From contig QMVM01000036.1 of assembly GCA_003661105.1 (NCBI GenBank), forward strand, positions 1 through 12,028: 12,028 bases of DNA, read 5' to 3'. How positions within the stretch are numbered: the first letter of the stretch is position 1; the number at the start of each line of letters is the position of its first letter. Below, piece by piece: positions 1 to 6,230 of the stretch. This stretch comes from Methanosarcinales archaeon. Its GTDB lineage: Archaea > Halobacteriota > Methanosarcinia > Methanosarcinales > Methanogasteraceae. The position numbers were made by a program, and so were the translations under genes. Below the pieces are notes generated by a model. It searched no databases and was not told the DNA's origin. It saw nothing but the letters and a program-made list of their open reading frames with translations.

Positions 1-978
1 ATTTTTTCACAAAAAATCGAGTAAAAACTGCCCTTCGGGATGGGTATGTCGGATGTATTCCAAAATGTTTATTCGAACTGGAAAATATTATTTTTGATTT
101 GTGATTTTTTGCATGGGCATTGGGGTTAAGGGAACGCACAATAGAATAGATAAGTTACCAGTAGGCGGTGTCACGCCCATACAGCAATTCCCGTTAGGCC
201 TATAAACGCGTGCGGACAAAGGGTCGATTCCCTATACTTTCGTAAACATTTATACACGACGTAGAGAAATACAAAGAACCTGACATTCCGCAGGTTGCCG
301 TCCATTTTCCATAATTTCTACTGATAACGGTTTTGTGTATTTCAAAAATATTATTTTTACATTTTAGATATATATATGAACGAACTTTAGAGACCTGATT
401 TGACCACCTTCGGTAGAATGGGCCTATACATTGTTCAGAATCATTTGCACATAAACATTGAAAAACGCAATCATCTGCCACTATTCAACATTTACGAAAA
501 AGATTTGTTTTCAAAGTACCTGCGGAATATAAGAAGAACAATTCCAAATAATGTTTAGCAAATTTGGAACTTGATGGATGGTCGCACATATAACCTGACT
601 TTCGGTGAATTGAAATAGTCTGTCCTTTTATCGTCACAGAACGCATGTAGAATTACCAATGGTAACAACGTGATTGAAGGGTGGAACGGGTCATACCTGT
701 GTGACTCATTTTGGACTGCAATTTACGTTGCACCGAAAAGTCGAGATTGGTGAATTTGACTGGTTACCAGAAGATAATAAAAAGAGTCTGAATTTGTGAA
801 ATCTGGATCTACGATACTCATCAAAATCTCCCATTTTTTAGATGGTGCCTCGGTTACCACCTAATTTGACGCGGATACCCACACAATACAACGTGACCAC
901 CATTGTACCAGAAAAACCTTTTATACGCACACACATAATTCAGCACGTAGTACACGTAAAGAAAGGAGATGATTAATA
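1..978. other. AT-rich region without a supportable gene
   Basis: No reading frame here looks like a gene. The longest open frame is a minus-strand one at 200-481 (93 codons); its product has no recognisable motif, is rich in Cys, Ser and Asn, and has no convincing ribosome binding site. On the plus strand 481-760 has few stops in one frame but is still interrupted twice (near 557 and 616). The base composition is visibly more AT-rich than the genes that follow. Short repeats are present: AAAATATTATTTTT at 82-95 and 345-358, and an 11-bp inverted pair, ATTCCGCAGGT at 285-295 and its complement at 518-528. These could be chance in AT-rich DNA. The last ~60 bases carry the psmA promoter. The rest may be eroded or foreign DNA; I cannot tell which. 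Confidence 0.6.
912..926 (+). promoter_or_regulatory. psmA promoter (BRE/TATA)
   Basis: An archaeal TATA box, CTTTTATAC at 918-926, is preceded by a purine-rich stretch (GAAAAAC) that fits a BRE. It lies about 55 bases before the psmA start, so transcription would begin near 945-950 and leave a leader of about 30 bases. This is the best candidate for the main promoter of the block psmA to rpoP, because the gaps between those genes are too short to hold others. Confidence 0.65.
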
Positions 979-1755
979 ATGCAAATGGCACCCCAGATGG
1001 GGTATGATCGTGCAATAACCGTGTTTAGTCCGGACGGGAGACTTTTTCAGGTAGAATATGCGAGGGAGGCAGTGAAGCGGGGCACGACTGCGATAGGTAT
1101 TAAAACAGATGACGGTGTTGTGCTGCTGGTGGATAAGCGGGTTGCGAGCCATTTACTCGTGTCCGAATCGATCGAAAAGATTTTTCAGATCGATCAGCAT
1201 ATCGGTGCAGCGACGTCGGGACTGGTTGCGGATGCGCGTGCACTGATCGACCGTGCGCGCGTTGAGTCGCAGGTTAACAGAGTATACTATGACGAGCCGA
1301 TCGGGATAGAGGTCCTTGCAAAGAAAGTCTGCGACCACAAGCAGACATATACACAGTTTGGCGGTGTGCGCCCTTACGGAACCGCTCTCTTGATTGCGGG
1401 CGTGGATGATCACCGTGCAAGGTTATTCGAGACCGATCCGAGCGGTGCGCTGCTCGAATACAAGGCGACTGCCATCGGTGCTGGCAGATCAAAGGTTATG
1501 GAGATCTTCGAGAGTGAGTATACACAAGACCTTGATATGAAAGGCGCAATCCGCCTTGGACTGAGAGCACTCTATCAGGTCTCAGATACTACGTTTGATG
1601 TGAGCACGATTGAGGTCGGGCTTGTATCTCTCGCGGATCGGCAATTCAAGAAACTCGGAGAGGATGAGCTTTCCGGATATGTCGATGAGGTTGTTGAGGA
1701 GTTTAAGGATGCCGAAGCGAATGATGAGGTCGATAGTGGGGATAATAGTGAGTAG
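979..1755 (+). CDS. psmA: Proteasome subunit alpha
   Basis: This is the structural alpha subunit of the archaeal 20S proteasome. Seven copies form each outer ring of the barrel, gating entry and docking the PAN or other AAA ATPase; proteolysis is done by the beta subunit, which is not in this window. The N-terminus MQMAPQMGYDRAITVFSPDG, followed by the proteasome alpha signature (GRLFQVEYA near residues 20-28), is close to what I recall for Methanosarcina PsmA. A further conserved block, AATSGLVADARALIDRARVE, lies near residues 77-96. At 258 residues the length is normal. The C-terminus is strongly acidic (Asp/Glu-rich after about residue 225), common in this family. The start is supported by the Shine-Dalgarno GGAGATGA at 965-972. 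It is first in the superoperon, and its stop is two bases before the SBDS start, suggesting coupled translation. Confidence 0.97.
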   Translation: MQMAPQMGYDRAITVFSPDGRLFQVEYAREAVKRGTTAIGIKTDDGVVLLVDKRVASHLLVSESIEKIFQIDQHIGAATSGLVADARALIDRARVESQVNRVYYDEPIGIEVLAKKVCDHKQTYTQFGGVRPYGTALLIAGVDDHRARLFETDPSGALLEYKATAIGAGRSKVMEIFESEYTQDLDMKGAIRLGLRALYQVSDTTFDVSTIEVGLVSLADRQFKKLGEDELSGYVDEVVEEFKDAEANDEVDSGDNSE

Positions 1756-1757
1756 CC

Positions 1758-2453
1758 ATGGTTACGCTTGATAACGCGATAACGGCACGGTTAAAACGTG
1801 GCGACAAGCACTTTGAGGTGATGGTCGATCCTGACCTTGCACTGTCGCTTCGCAAGGGCGAGGATGTGGATATAGCTGCAATGCTTGCTGTTGAGGATGT
1901 TTTTGAGAATGCAAGCCGCGGTGATCACCCGAGCAAGGAGAGCGTGGAAGGGACATTCGAGACGACCGACATCTTTGTGATCGCCGAGCATATCGTGAAG
2001 CATGGGGAACTGCATCTCACGAAGGAGCAGCGGAAGCAGATCATCGAGGACAAGCGCAAGCAGGTGGTAAGCATCATTGCACAGGGCGCGTTTAATCCGC
2101 AGACGAAGGCACCACATCCGGTATCGAGGATTGAGAAGGCGATGGAGGAGGCGGGCATCAATATCGATCCGATGAAGGGCATCGATGAACTGGTCAACAA
2201 AACGATGGACGCAATACGTCCGATCATCCCGATCAGATTCGATACCGTTGAGGTCGCTGTCAGGATTCCGGCAGATTACGCTGCAAAATCGTATGGGGAT
2301 GTTGTGGGGTTTGGAGAACTGGTAAAAGATGAGTGGCAGGCTGACGGGTCGTGGATCGGTGTTATCAAGATTCCTGCAGGTATCCAACTTGATTTTTACG
2401 GTCTTGTGAACCGCCTCTCGAAGGGTAGCGCGGAAACCAAACTTTTGAAATAG
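1758..2453 (+). CDS. sdo1: Ribosome maturation protein SBDS
   Basis: This is the archaeal orthologue of the Shwachman-Bodian-Diamond protein (yeast Sdo1), which in eukaryotes works with the EF-2-like GTPase to release the anti-association factor eIF6 from the 60S subunit. An equivalent role in archaeal large-subunit maturation is inferred from homology. The 231 residues match the usual archaeal length and three-domain plan: an N-terminal FYSH domain (about 1-90, including VMVDPDLALSLRKGEDVD), a central helical domain with the conserved NPQTKAPHP at residues 113-121 followed by RIEKAMEEA, and a C-terminal ferredoxin-like domain. It sits between psmA and rrp4, its standard place in archaea, with a two-base gap upstream and thirteen bases downstream. 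A 240-codon antisense frame across this gene is a composition shadow. Confidence 0.95.
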   Translation: MVTLDNAITARLKRGDKHFEVMVDPDLALSLRKGEDVDIAAMLAVEDVFENASRGDHPSKESVEGTFETTDIFVIAEHIVKHGELHLTKEQRKQIIEDKRKQVVSIIAQGAFNPQTKAPHPVSRIEKAMEEAGINIDPMKGIDELVNKTMDAIRPIIPIRFDTVEVAVRIPADYAAKSYGDVVGFGELVKDEWQADGSWIGVIKIPAGIQLDFYGLVNRLSKGSAETKLLK

Positions 2454-2466
2454 ATTAGGTAATGAT

Positions 2467-3168
2467 ATGGAAAGAAATATTGCAATTCCGGGGGACGTGG
2501 TGTCTGACAACATAAAGATGTCGGGCAGTGGTACGTACGTGCATGGTGATACGGTGCGTGCCTCAGTCTACGGACTCTTGAACGTAGGAGAACGGTATAT
2601 CAGTGTGATCCCGCTCGCAGGCAAGTACATTCCATGCGCCAGCGACCGGGTGATAGGGATTATCACAGAGGTTGTATATTCAAACTGGATCGTTGACATC
2701 AACTCGCCGTACGAGGGATTATTGCATATATCCCAGTATCCACGACGGATTGATTCCGAAAACATGAGCAAGTATCTCAAGGTCGGGGACTGTATACTAA
2801 CGATGGTCGCGTCTGTTGACGCCGGAATGAAAGTAGAACTTACGCTTCGAGAGAAGGAACTCAGGGTTTTATCCAATGGCCGCATCGTTACGATCAATCC
2901 GACAAAGATGCCGCGTGTGATCGGCCGTAACGGATCAATGATCCGGCTGCTGAAGAGCGAGATAGGGTGTAACATGTTTGTCGGGCAGAACGGTCGGATA
3001 TGGATCAACGGAAGCGATGATTGTATCGATCTGGCAATTCAGACGGTCAAATATATCGAAGACAATGCGCACACACCAGGACTAACCGAGCGTGTGCAGG
3101 CATTCTTAAAAGCAAAGGAGAAGACGAGGTATGGCAAAGTACACGAAAGTCGAAATGATGAGGAGTAA
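2467..3168 (+). CDS. rrp4: Exosome complex RNA-binding protein Rrp4
   Basis: Rrp4 is an RNA-binding cap subunit of the archaeal exosome. It sits on the Rrp41-Rrp42 hexamer and guides RNA into the phosphorolytic chamber. The order of domains is clear: an N-terminal beta domain (about 1-58, IPGDVV...GSGTYVHGD), an S1 domain (about 60-130, with GIITEVVYSNWIVDINSPYEGLLHIS), and a KH domain (about 135-200) with its GXXG loop as VIGRNGSMI at 151-159. The length of 233 is slightly short but complete. The start ATG at 2467 follows an AGGTAATGAT stretch at 2458-2467 serving as ribosome binding site. The alternative cap protein Csl4 is not in this window. The gene directly precedes rrp41 (two-base gap), which supports assembly of one complex. 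Confidence 0.95.
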   Translation: MERNIAIPGDVVSDNIKMSGSGTYVHGDTVRASVYGLLNVGERYISVIPLAGKYIPCASDRVIGIITEVVYSNWIVDINSPYEGLLHISQYPRRIDSENMSKYLKVGDCILTMVASVDAGMKVELTLREKELRVLSNGRIVTINPTKMPRVIGRNGSMIRLLKSEIGCNMFVGQNGRIWINGSDDCIDLAIQTVKYIEDNAHTPGLTERVQAFLKAKEKTRYGKVHESRNDEE

Positions 3169-3170
3169 TA

Positions 3171-3938
3171 ATGAGTGAAAAACCAGAACATTTTATTATA
3201 GATGGAAAGCGGCTCGATGGGCGACGTGTTGATGAGCTGCGATCGGTAAAAATAAAGCTCAGCCCACTTGATCGGGCTGATGGATCTTGCTACATTGAAT
3301 GGGGACGTAATAAGATCATGGCTGCGGTATATGGTCCAAGAGAGCTCCATCCGAGACACAGGCAGAATATGACCAAAGCGGTCGTGCAGTACAGGTACAA
3401 TATGGCTGCATTCTCAGTGAGCGATCGGATAAGACCGGGTCATAGCAGAAGAAGTATAGAGATCTCGAAGGTGGGCAGGGACGCATTCGAATATGTTGTG
3501 TTCACAAAGTTTTTCCCGAAGACCGCAATCGATGTGTTCATAGAGGTGTTGCAGGCGGATGCCGGTACCAGAACCGCTGGCATTAATGCAGCATCATTGG
3601 CGCTTGCGGATGCAGGCATCCCGATGAGAGGTCTTGTCAGTGCATGTGCTGTCGGAAAGGTAGATGGTGAGATCGTGCTTGACCTGATGAAAGAAGAGGA
3701 TAACTTCGGAGAGGCAGATGTGCCGGTCGCCATGGCTGCCGGCGGGAAGATCACACATCTTCAGATGGATGGACACCTGACAAGAGATGAATTTTACGAG
3801 GCACTCAAACTGGCTAAAATCGGATGCGATAAAGTATACAAGTTACAGCGTCAGGCACTTATAGAGAAGTATAGTGGGGACTACGCCGAGAATGGTGAAG
3901 ACGCTATAACCCAGTCAGAAGGTGATGCAGATGAGTGA
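3171..3938 (+). CDS. rrp41: Exosome catalytic subunit Rrp41 (3'-5' RNase PH-type)
   Basis: Rrp41 is the active subunit of the archaeal exosome. It degrades RNA 3' to 5' using phosphate and can add heteropolymeric tails in reverse. The RNase PH fold is evident over residues 10-230. RNA and phosphate contacts are present: HSRRS at 91-95 gives the paired arginines, and the acidic block LDLMKEEDNFGEADVPVAM (170-188) supplies Asp177 and Asp183, spaced like the catalytic pair Asp182/Asp188 of Sulfolobus Rrp41. The GTRTAGINAAS loop (132-142) is also typical. The enzyme therefore looks active. The C-terminal tail after about residue 235 is acidic and poorly conserved. The ribosome binding site GAGG at 3160-3163 overlaps the end of rrp4, and the gene's own end overlaps the rrp42 start. 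Confidence 0.96.
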   Translation: MSEKPEHFIIDGKRLDGRRVDELRSVKIKLSPLDRADGSCYIEWGRNKIMAAVYGPRELHPRHRQNMTKAVVQYRYNMAAFSVSDRIRPGHSRRSIEISKVGRDAFEYVVFTKFFPKTAIDVFIEVLQADAGTRTAGINAASLALADAGIPMRGLVSACAVGKVDGEIVLDLMKEEDNFGEADVPVAMAAGGKITHLQMDGHLTRDEFYEALKLAKIGCDKVYKLQRQALIEKYSGDYAENGEDAITQSEGDADE

Positions 3939-4710
3939 TGATGTGATGGCAGAGATCCACCGCGATTACCTCTTTAATCTGGTACTCAAGGGTGAGCGGG
4001 ATGACGGACGTGCATTCGATGAATTTCGGGACATATCCATCGAGACCGGTGTTGCAGGGATGGCAGAGGGTTCTGCTCTTGTGACACTTGGAGATACGCA
4101 GATCTTAGTCGGCATAAAGATCCAGCCGGGTGAGCCGTTTCCGGACACGCCGGACGTGGGTGTGATCATCACCAATGCCGAACTGATCCCGATGGCATCC
4201 CCGGAATACGAGGCAGGTCCTCCGAGAGAGGGTGCAATAGAGATTGCAAGAGTCGTGGATCGCGGTATCCGGGAGTCAAAAGCGATCGATCTCGAAAAAC
4301 TCTGCATGATCGAGGGCGAGAAGGTCTGGATCATATTTATCGACATCCATGTGCTGAATAACGGTGGCAACATCATCGATGCGGCATCCATAGGCAGCAT
4401 CGCAGCACTGCTCAACACAACACTGCCTGCTGAAAGATACGGTCTCGGAGAAGATTCGCCTCTTCCGGTGAGGGATATTCCTATTGCAATCACTGCGATT
4501 GAGTTTGGAGGAGAACTGATTCTCGATCCATCGCTTGAGGAAGGGAAGCTGGCAGGAACCGTGTACACAGTCATCACCAACTCCGATAACGGCATCTCCG
4601 GGATGCAGAAGAGTGGTGTAGAGCCGCTCACCATCGATCAGGTCATGAGAGTGGTCGATATGGCAGGGACTGCGGCAGCCAAGATACGGGAAAAATTCTT
4701 AGAGGTCTAA
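3931..4710 (+). CDS. rrp42: Exosome non-catalytic subunit Rrp42
   Basis: Rrp42 is the inactive RNase PH paralogue that alternates with Rrp41 to form the exosome hexamer; it helps bind RNA but lacks the catalytic acids. Family features include RDYLFNLVLKGERDDGR near the N-terminus, LVTLGDTQILVGIKI, and the PEYEAGPPREGAIEIARVVDRGIR block. As expected there is no EED/EAD catalytic pair. I place the start at ATG 3931 (259 residues), which overlaps the rrp41 stop by eight bases and has a GGTGAT ribosome binding site at 3921-3926. GTG 3922, ATG 3925 and ATG 3946 are in the same frame and are possible alternatives; only the extreme N-terminus would change. The overlap suggests translational coupling and equal production of the two ring subunits. 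Confidence 0.95.
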   Translation: MSDDVMAEIHRDYLFNLVLKGERDDGRAFDEFRDISIETGVAGMAEGSALVTLGDTQILVGIKIQPGEPFPDTPDVGVIITNAELIPMASPEYEAGPPREGAIEIARVVDRGIRESKAIDLEKLCMIEGEKVWIIFIDIHVLNNGGNIIDAASIGSIAALLNTTLPAERYGLGEDSPLPVRDIPIAITAIEFGGELILDPSLEEGKLAGTVYTVITNSDNGISGMQKSGVEPLTIDQVMRVVDMAGTAAAKIREKFLEV

Positions 4711-4713
4711 CTA

Positions 4714-5016
4714 ATGGTAAAACATACTAAAGGATGGAAAACGAGGTCCGCAGGTCGATTCGGTGTGCGGTATGGCAGGAATATCAGAAAGCGCGTCGCT
4801 GATATCGAAGAGAAGATGCATGAGAAGCATAAATGCACCCAGTGCGGGTTTTCGTCTGTGCGCCGCATCGGCACCGGAATCTGGAAGTGCAAAAAATGCG
4901 GGCACACATTCGCAGGCGGCACATATCTTCCGAGCACGTCGATCGGGACGACTGTTTCACGGTCTGTGAAACGTGCTATCGAGCAGAAAGCGCGAGATGC
5001 GGCGATGGAGGTTTGA
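4714..5016 (+). CDS. rpl37ae: Large ribosomal subunit protein eL43 (L37Ae)
   Basis: This is a small zinc-ribbon protein of the archaeal and eukaryotic 50S/60S subunit. The zinc site is clear: CTQC, then fourteen residues, then CKKC (residues 42-45 and 60-63 approximately), giving the C-x2-C-x14-C-x2-C pattern of the family. The N-terminus (HTKGWKTRSAGRFGVRYG) is basic and binds rRNA. At 100 residues it is of normal length. It follows rrp42 by three bases, with GAGGT at 4702-4706 as ribosome binding site, and its stop shares one base with the rpoP start. Its place after rrp42 is the usual one in archaea. Confidence 0.95.
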   Translation: MVKHTKGWKTRSAGRFGVRYGRNIRKRVADIEEKMHEKHKCTQCGFSSVRRIGTGIWKCKKCGHTFAGGTYLPSTSIGTTVSRSVKRAIEQKARDAAMEV

Positions 5017-5153
5017 TGAGCTACCGGTGCGTCAACTGTAAGCAACCTGTTGAGATCAACTATGAATACCGCGGTGTCAGGTGCCCCTACTGCGGGCACC
5101 GCATCCTTGTGAAGGAACGACCTGTGCGGATCAAGCAGGTTTTTACCGAGTAA
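5016..5153 (+). CDS. rpoP: DNA-directed RNA polymerase subunit P (Rpb12/Rpc10)
   Basis: This 45-residue protein is the archaeal counterpart of eukaryotic Rpb12, a zinc-ribbon subunit that stabilises assembly of the polymerase core (the Rpo3/Rpo10/Rpo11 platform). Two CxxC knuckles are seen, CVNC at residues 5-8 and CPYCG at 23-27, with the family-typical GVRCPYCGHRIL and a basic C-terminal half (KERPVRIKQV). It starts at ATG 5016, where TGATG overlaps the eL43 stop by one base, and GGAGGTTT at 5007-5014 is a strong ribosome binding site. It is easily missed because it is so short and lies inside a longer open frame. The stop codon forms the left end of an A/T palindrome. Confidence 0.95.
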   Translation: MSYRCVNCKQPVEINYEYRGVRCPYCGHRILVKERPVRIKQVFTE

Positions 5154-5168
5154 TTTTTTAAAAAATTA
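5151..5168. terminator. A/T palindrome after rpoP: terminator and/or promoter element
   Basis: TAATTTTTTAAAAAATTA is a perfect 18-bp palindrome that begins on the rpoP stop codon. The run of six T residues on the sense strand fits the oligo-T termination signals of archaea, so it may end part of the upstream transcription. The A/T half could equally serve as a TATA element for pcc1-comD, but it lies only 13 bases before the pcc1 start, too close for an ordinary promoter with a leader. The role is inferred. Confidence 0.45.
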
Positions 5169-5180
5169 AGTAAAAGGAGA

Positions 5181-5414
5181 ATGGATAGAGCAGAGTTTAG
5201 TTTCGATTTTGGCGAGGGTGCGTCCATGGTATACCATGCGCTGCTGCCAGAGACCATGGAGGTGTTTCCGAGGAGCCGGGCAGCGCTGTCGGTGGATGGT
5301 GGGGTGTTGCGTATCATCGTGGATGCCGAAGATGTTACTGCTCTGCGTGCCGCACTGAACACGTGGCTCAGGTTGATCAAGGTTGCGTGTGAGATGGTGG
5401 AAATCCAGTCGTGA
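5181..5414 (+). CDS. pcc1: KEOPS complex subunit Pcc1
   Basis: Pcc1 is the small dimerising subunit of KEOPS, which makes the universal t6A37 modification on ANN-decoding tRNAs together with Kae1, Bud32 and Cgi121. The 77 residues match the family, with the beta-beta-alpha-beta-alpha pattern and the typical C-terminal half: VDGGVLRIIVDAEDVTALRAALNTWLRLI, where a hydrophobic strand is followed by a helix carrying the ALRAALNTW-type segment used in dimer contacts. The start at ATG 5181 is supported by AAAGGAGA at 5172-5179. Pcc1 often follows L37Ae and rpoP in euryarchaea, which strengthens the call for so short a protein. The stop is immediately followed by the comD start with no gap. Confidence 0.88.
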   Translation: MDRAEFSFDFGEGASMVYHALLPETMEVFPRSRAALSVDGGVLRIIVDAEDVTALRAALNTWLRLIKVACEMVEIQS

Positions 5415-5912
5415 ATGCGAAAGATGAGTTCAAGGAAAGCTTACCGCGCTCTTAAAACAGCAGGGATCGATTTTGTGACGAGCGTTCCCTGCGTCAATTT
5501 AGGGGGTCTGCTCGATCTGCTCGAATCTGATCCTGAGATTGTGCATATTCCGGTAACAAGAGAAGAAGAAGGTGTCGGGATATGCGCTGGCGCATACCTT
5601 GGAGGCGCGAACCCTGCGATCGTTATGCAGAACTCGGGTCTTGGAAACAGCATCAATGCGCTCGCATCGTTAAGTCTGCTCTACCGGATGCCTTTGCTCA
5701 TGGTCCTCAGCCACAGGGGCGATCTCGGTGAGCAGATATCAGCGCAGGTGCCGATGGGTCAGCTAACGCACGGACTGCTTGATAATCTTGGAATACCGCG
5801 GTACTCGCCCGCTCCTTCTGAGGCTGACCGGGTAATTCCGGGCGCATGGACACTTGCAAAGACGGCAGGGCTGCCTGTCGCGATCCTGCTTGGCGAATCG
5901 TTCTGGGTTTGA
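5415..5912 (+). CDS. comD: Sulfopyruvate decarboxylase, alpha subunit (ComD)
   Basis: ComD is one subunit of the thiamine diphosphate enzyme that converts sulfopyruvate to sulfoacetaldehyde and CO2 in coenzyme M synthesis. It carries the pyrimidine-binding (PYR) domain. The 165 residues are the usual length for a stand-alone alpha subunit. Diagnostic stretches are GIDFVTSVPCVNL (17-29), VTREEEGVGICAGAYLGG (47-64, including the glutamate expected to activate the cofactor), MQNSGLGNSINALASL (71-86) and LSHRGDLGEQ (98-107). ATG 5415 abuts the pcc1 stop; ATG 5424 is an alternative. The partner ComE (diphosphate-binding domain) is not encoded next to it: the next 700 bases hold no intact gene, and ComD alone should not be active. 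The gene points to a methanogen or a relative that makes coenzyme M. Confidence 0.92.
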   Translation: MRKMSSRKAYRALKTAGIDFVTSVPCVNLGGLLDLLESDPEIVHIPVTREEEGVGICAGAYLGGANPAIVMQNSGLGNSINALASLSLLYRMPLLMVLSHRGDLGEQISAQVPMGQLTHGLLDNLGIPRYSPAPSEADRVIPGAWTLAKTAGLPVAILLGESFWV

Positions 5913-5953
5913 GATTCGCGGCATTCGCCGTCATCTGTGGATACATAGTCATC

Positions 5954-5986
5954 TCTTTTTCAGAATCTTTTTATTATTTTCTGATA
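5954..5986 (+). terminator. T-rich stretch downstream of comD
   Basis: Two T runs, CTTTTT at 5955-5960 and CTTTTT at 5967-5972, lie 40-60 bases after the comD stop and fit archaeal oligo-T termination. The 20-base segment 5967-5986 matches 10880-10899, downstream of adk, at 18 of 20 positions, suggesting a recurring 3'-end element. Confidence 0.5.
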
Positions 5987-6055
5987 ACGTCGGATTGTCT
6001 TACGCAACCACAACTACCATAATGGAGAACTATAGGTCTGAAAAGTGGTTTACAC

Positions 6056-6138
6056 CGCTAATCTGTGTCCATCTGCGTTAATCTGTGGCTGCTACTATTT
6101 TAGCCACAGATTAACACCGATTTCACTGATTACACCCA
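6056..6138. repeat. Palindromic dispersed-type repeat (CCACAGATTAA arms)
   Basis: A perfect 13-bp inverted repeat, TTAATCTGTGGCT at 6078-6090 and AGCCACAGATTAA at 6102-6114, encloses an 11-base loop. The symmetry continues imperfectly outward for about 20 more bases on each side (TAATCTGTG near 6059 and CACTGATTA near 6124). Each arm is itself built from repeated TAATCTGTG/ATCTGCG-like units. Very similar intergenic repeats, with the core ATCTGTG..TTAATCTGTGGC and its complement, are scattered in many bacterial and archaeal genomes, so this is probably one copy of such a family. It could fold as a long hairpin in RNA. Confidence 0.75.
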
Positions 6139-6147
6139 CACAATCAT

Positions 6148-6187
6148 ACCCGTATTTGTCGGGTTGGCGCCATGTTTTCAACCAACC
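6148..6187. repeat. Two overlapping short inverted repeats
   Basis: ACCCG at 6148-6152 pairs with CGGGT at 6160-6164 across a seven-base loop. GGTTGG at 6162-6167 pairs with CCAACC at 6182-6187. The two stems share bases 6162-6164, so they cannot fully form together. They lie just upstream of a TATA-like element. The short stems could be chance. Confidence 0.3.
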
Positions 6188-6190
6188 AGA

Positions 6191-6203
6191 ATAAATTAAA
6201 AAG
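6191..6203 (+). promoter_or_regulatory. TATA-like element before the 6231 remnant
   Basis: ATAAATTAAAAAG is an archaeal TATA-like box placed about 30 bases before ATG 6231, a typical distance for a leaderless or short-leader transcript. The 11-base core AAATTAAAAAG recurs exactly at 11040-11050 upstream of nadE. Its presence suggests that the decayed frame downstream was once, or still is, transcribed. Confidence 0.45.
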
Positions 6204-6230
6204 TCTCCGTTTTCAGGCAGTGACTCACTT

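Noticed and set aside
205..245. tRNA-like T-arm (GGGTCGATTCCC)
   Set aside because: The loop is six bases instead of seven, and no matching acceptor, D or anticodon arms are found around it.
200..481. 93-codon minus-strand frame in the AT-rich region
   Set aside because: No recognisable motif, no ribosome binding site or promoter, and unusual composition; I do not call it a gene, though a database search could change that.
1791..2513. 240-codon minus-strand open frame across SBDS
   Set aside because: It is fully antisense to a confidently assigned conserved gene, has no family motif, and is explained by codon bias in the real gene.
3966..4634. 222-codon minus-strand open frame across rrp42
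   Set aside because: Serine- and proline-rich composition without motifs, antisense to a conserved exosome gene; a codon-bias shadow.
5854..6081. 75-codon plus-strand frame overlapping the comD end
   Set aside because: It starts inside comD in another frame and runs into the palindromic repeat; no protein-like features.
6056..6138. CRISPR array
   Set aside because: There are only decayed inverted units with no evenly spaced direct repeats or unique spacers, and no cas genes in the window.
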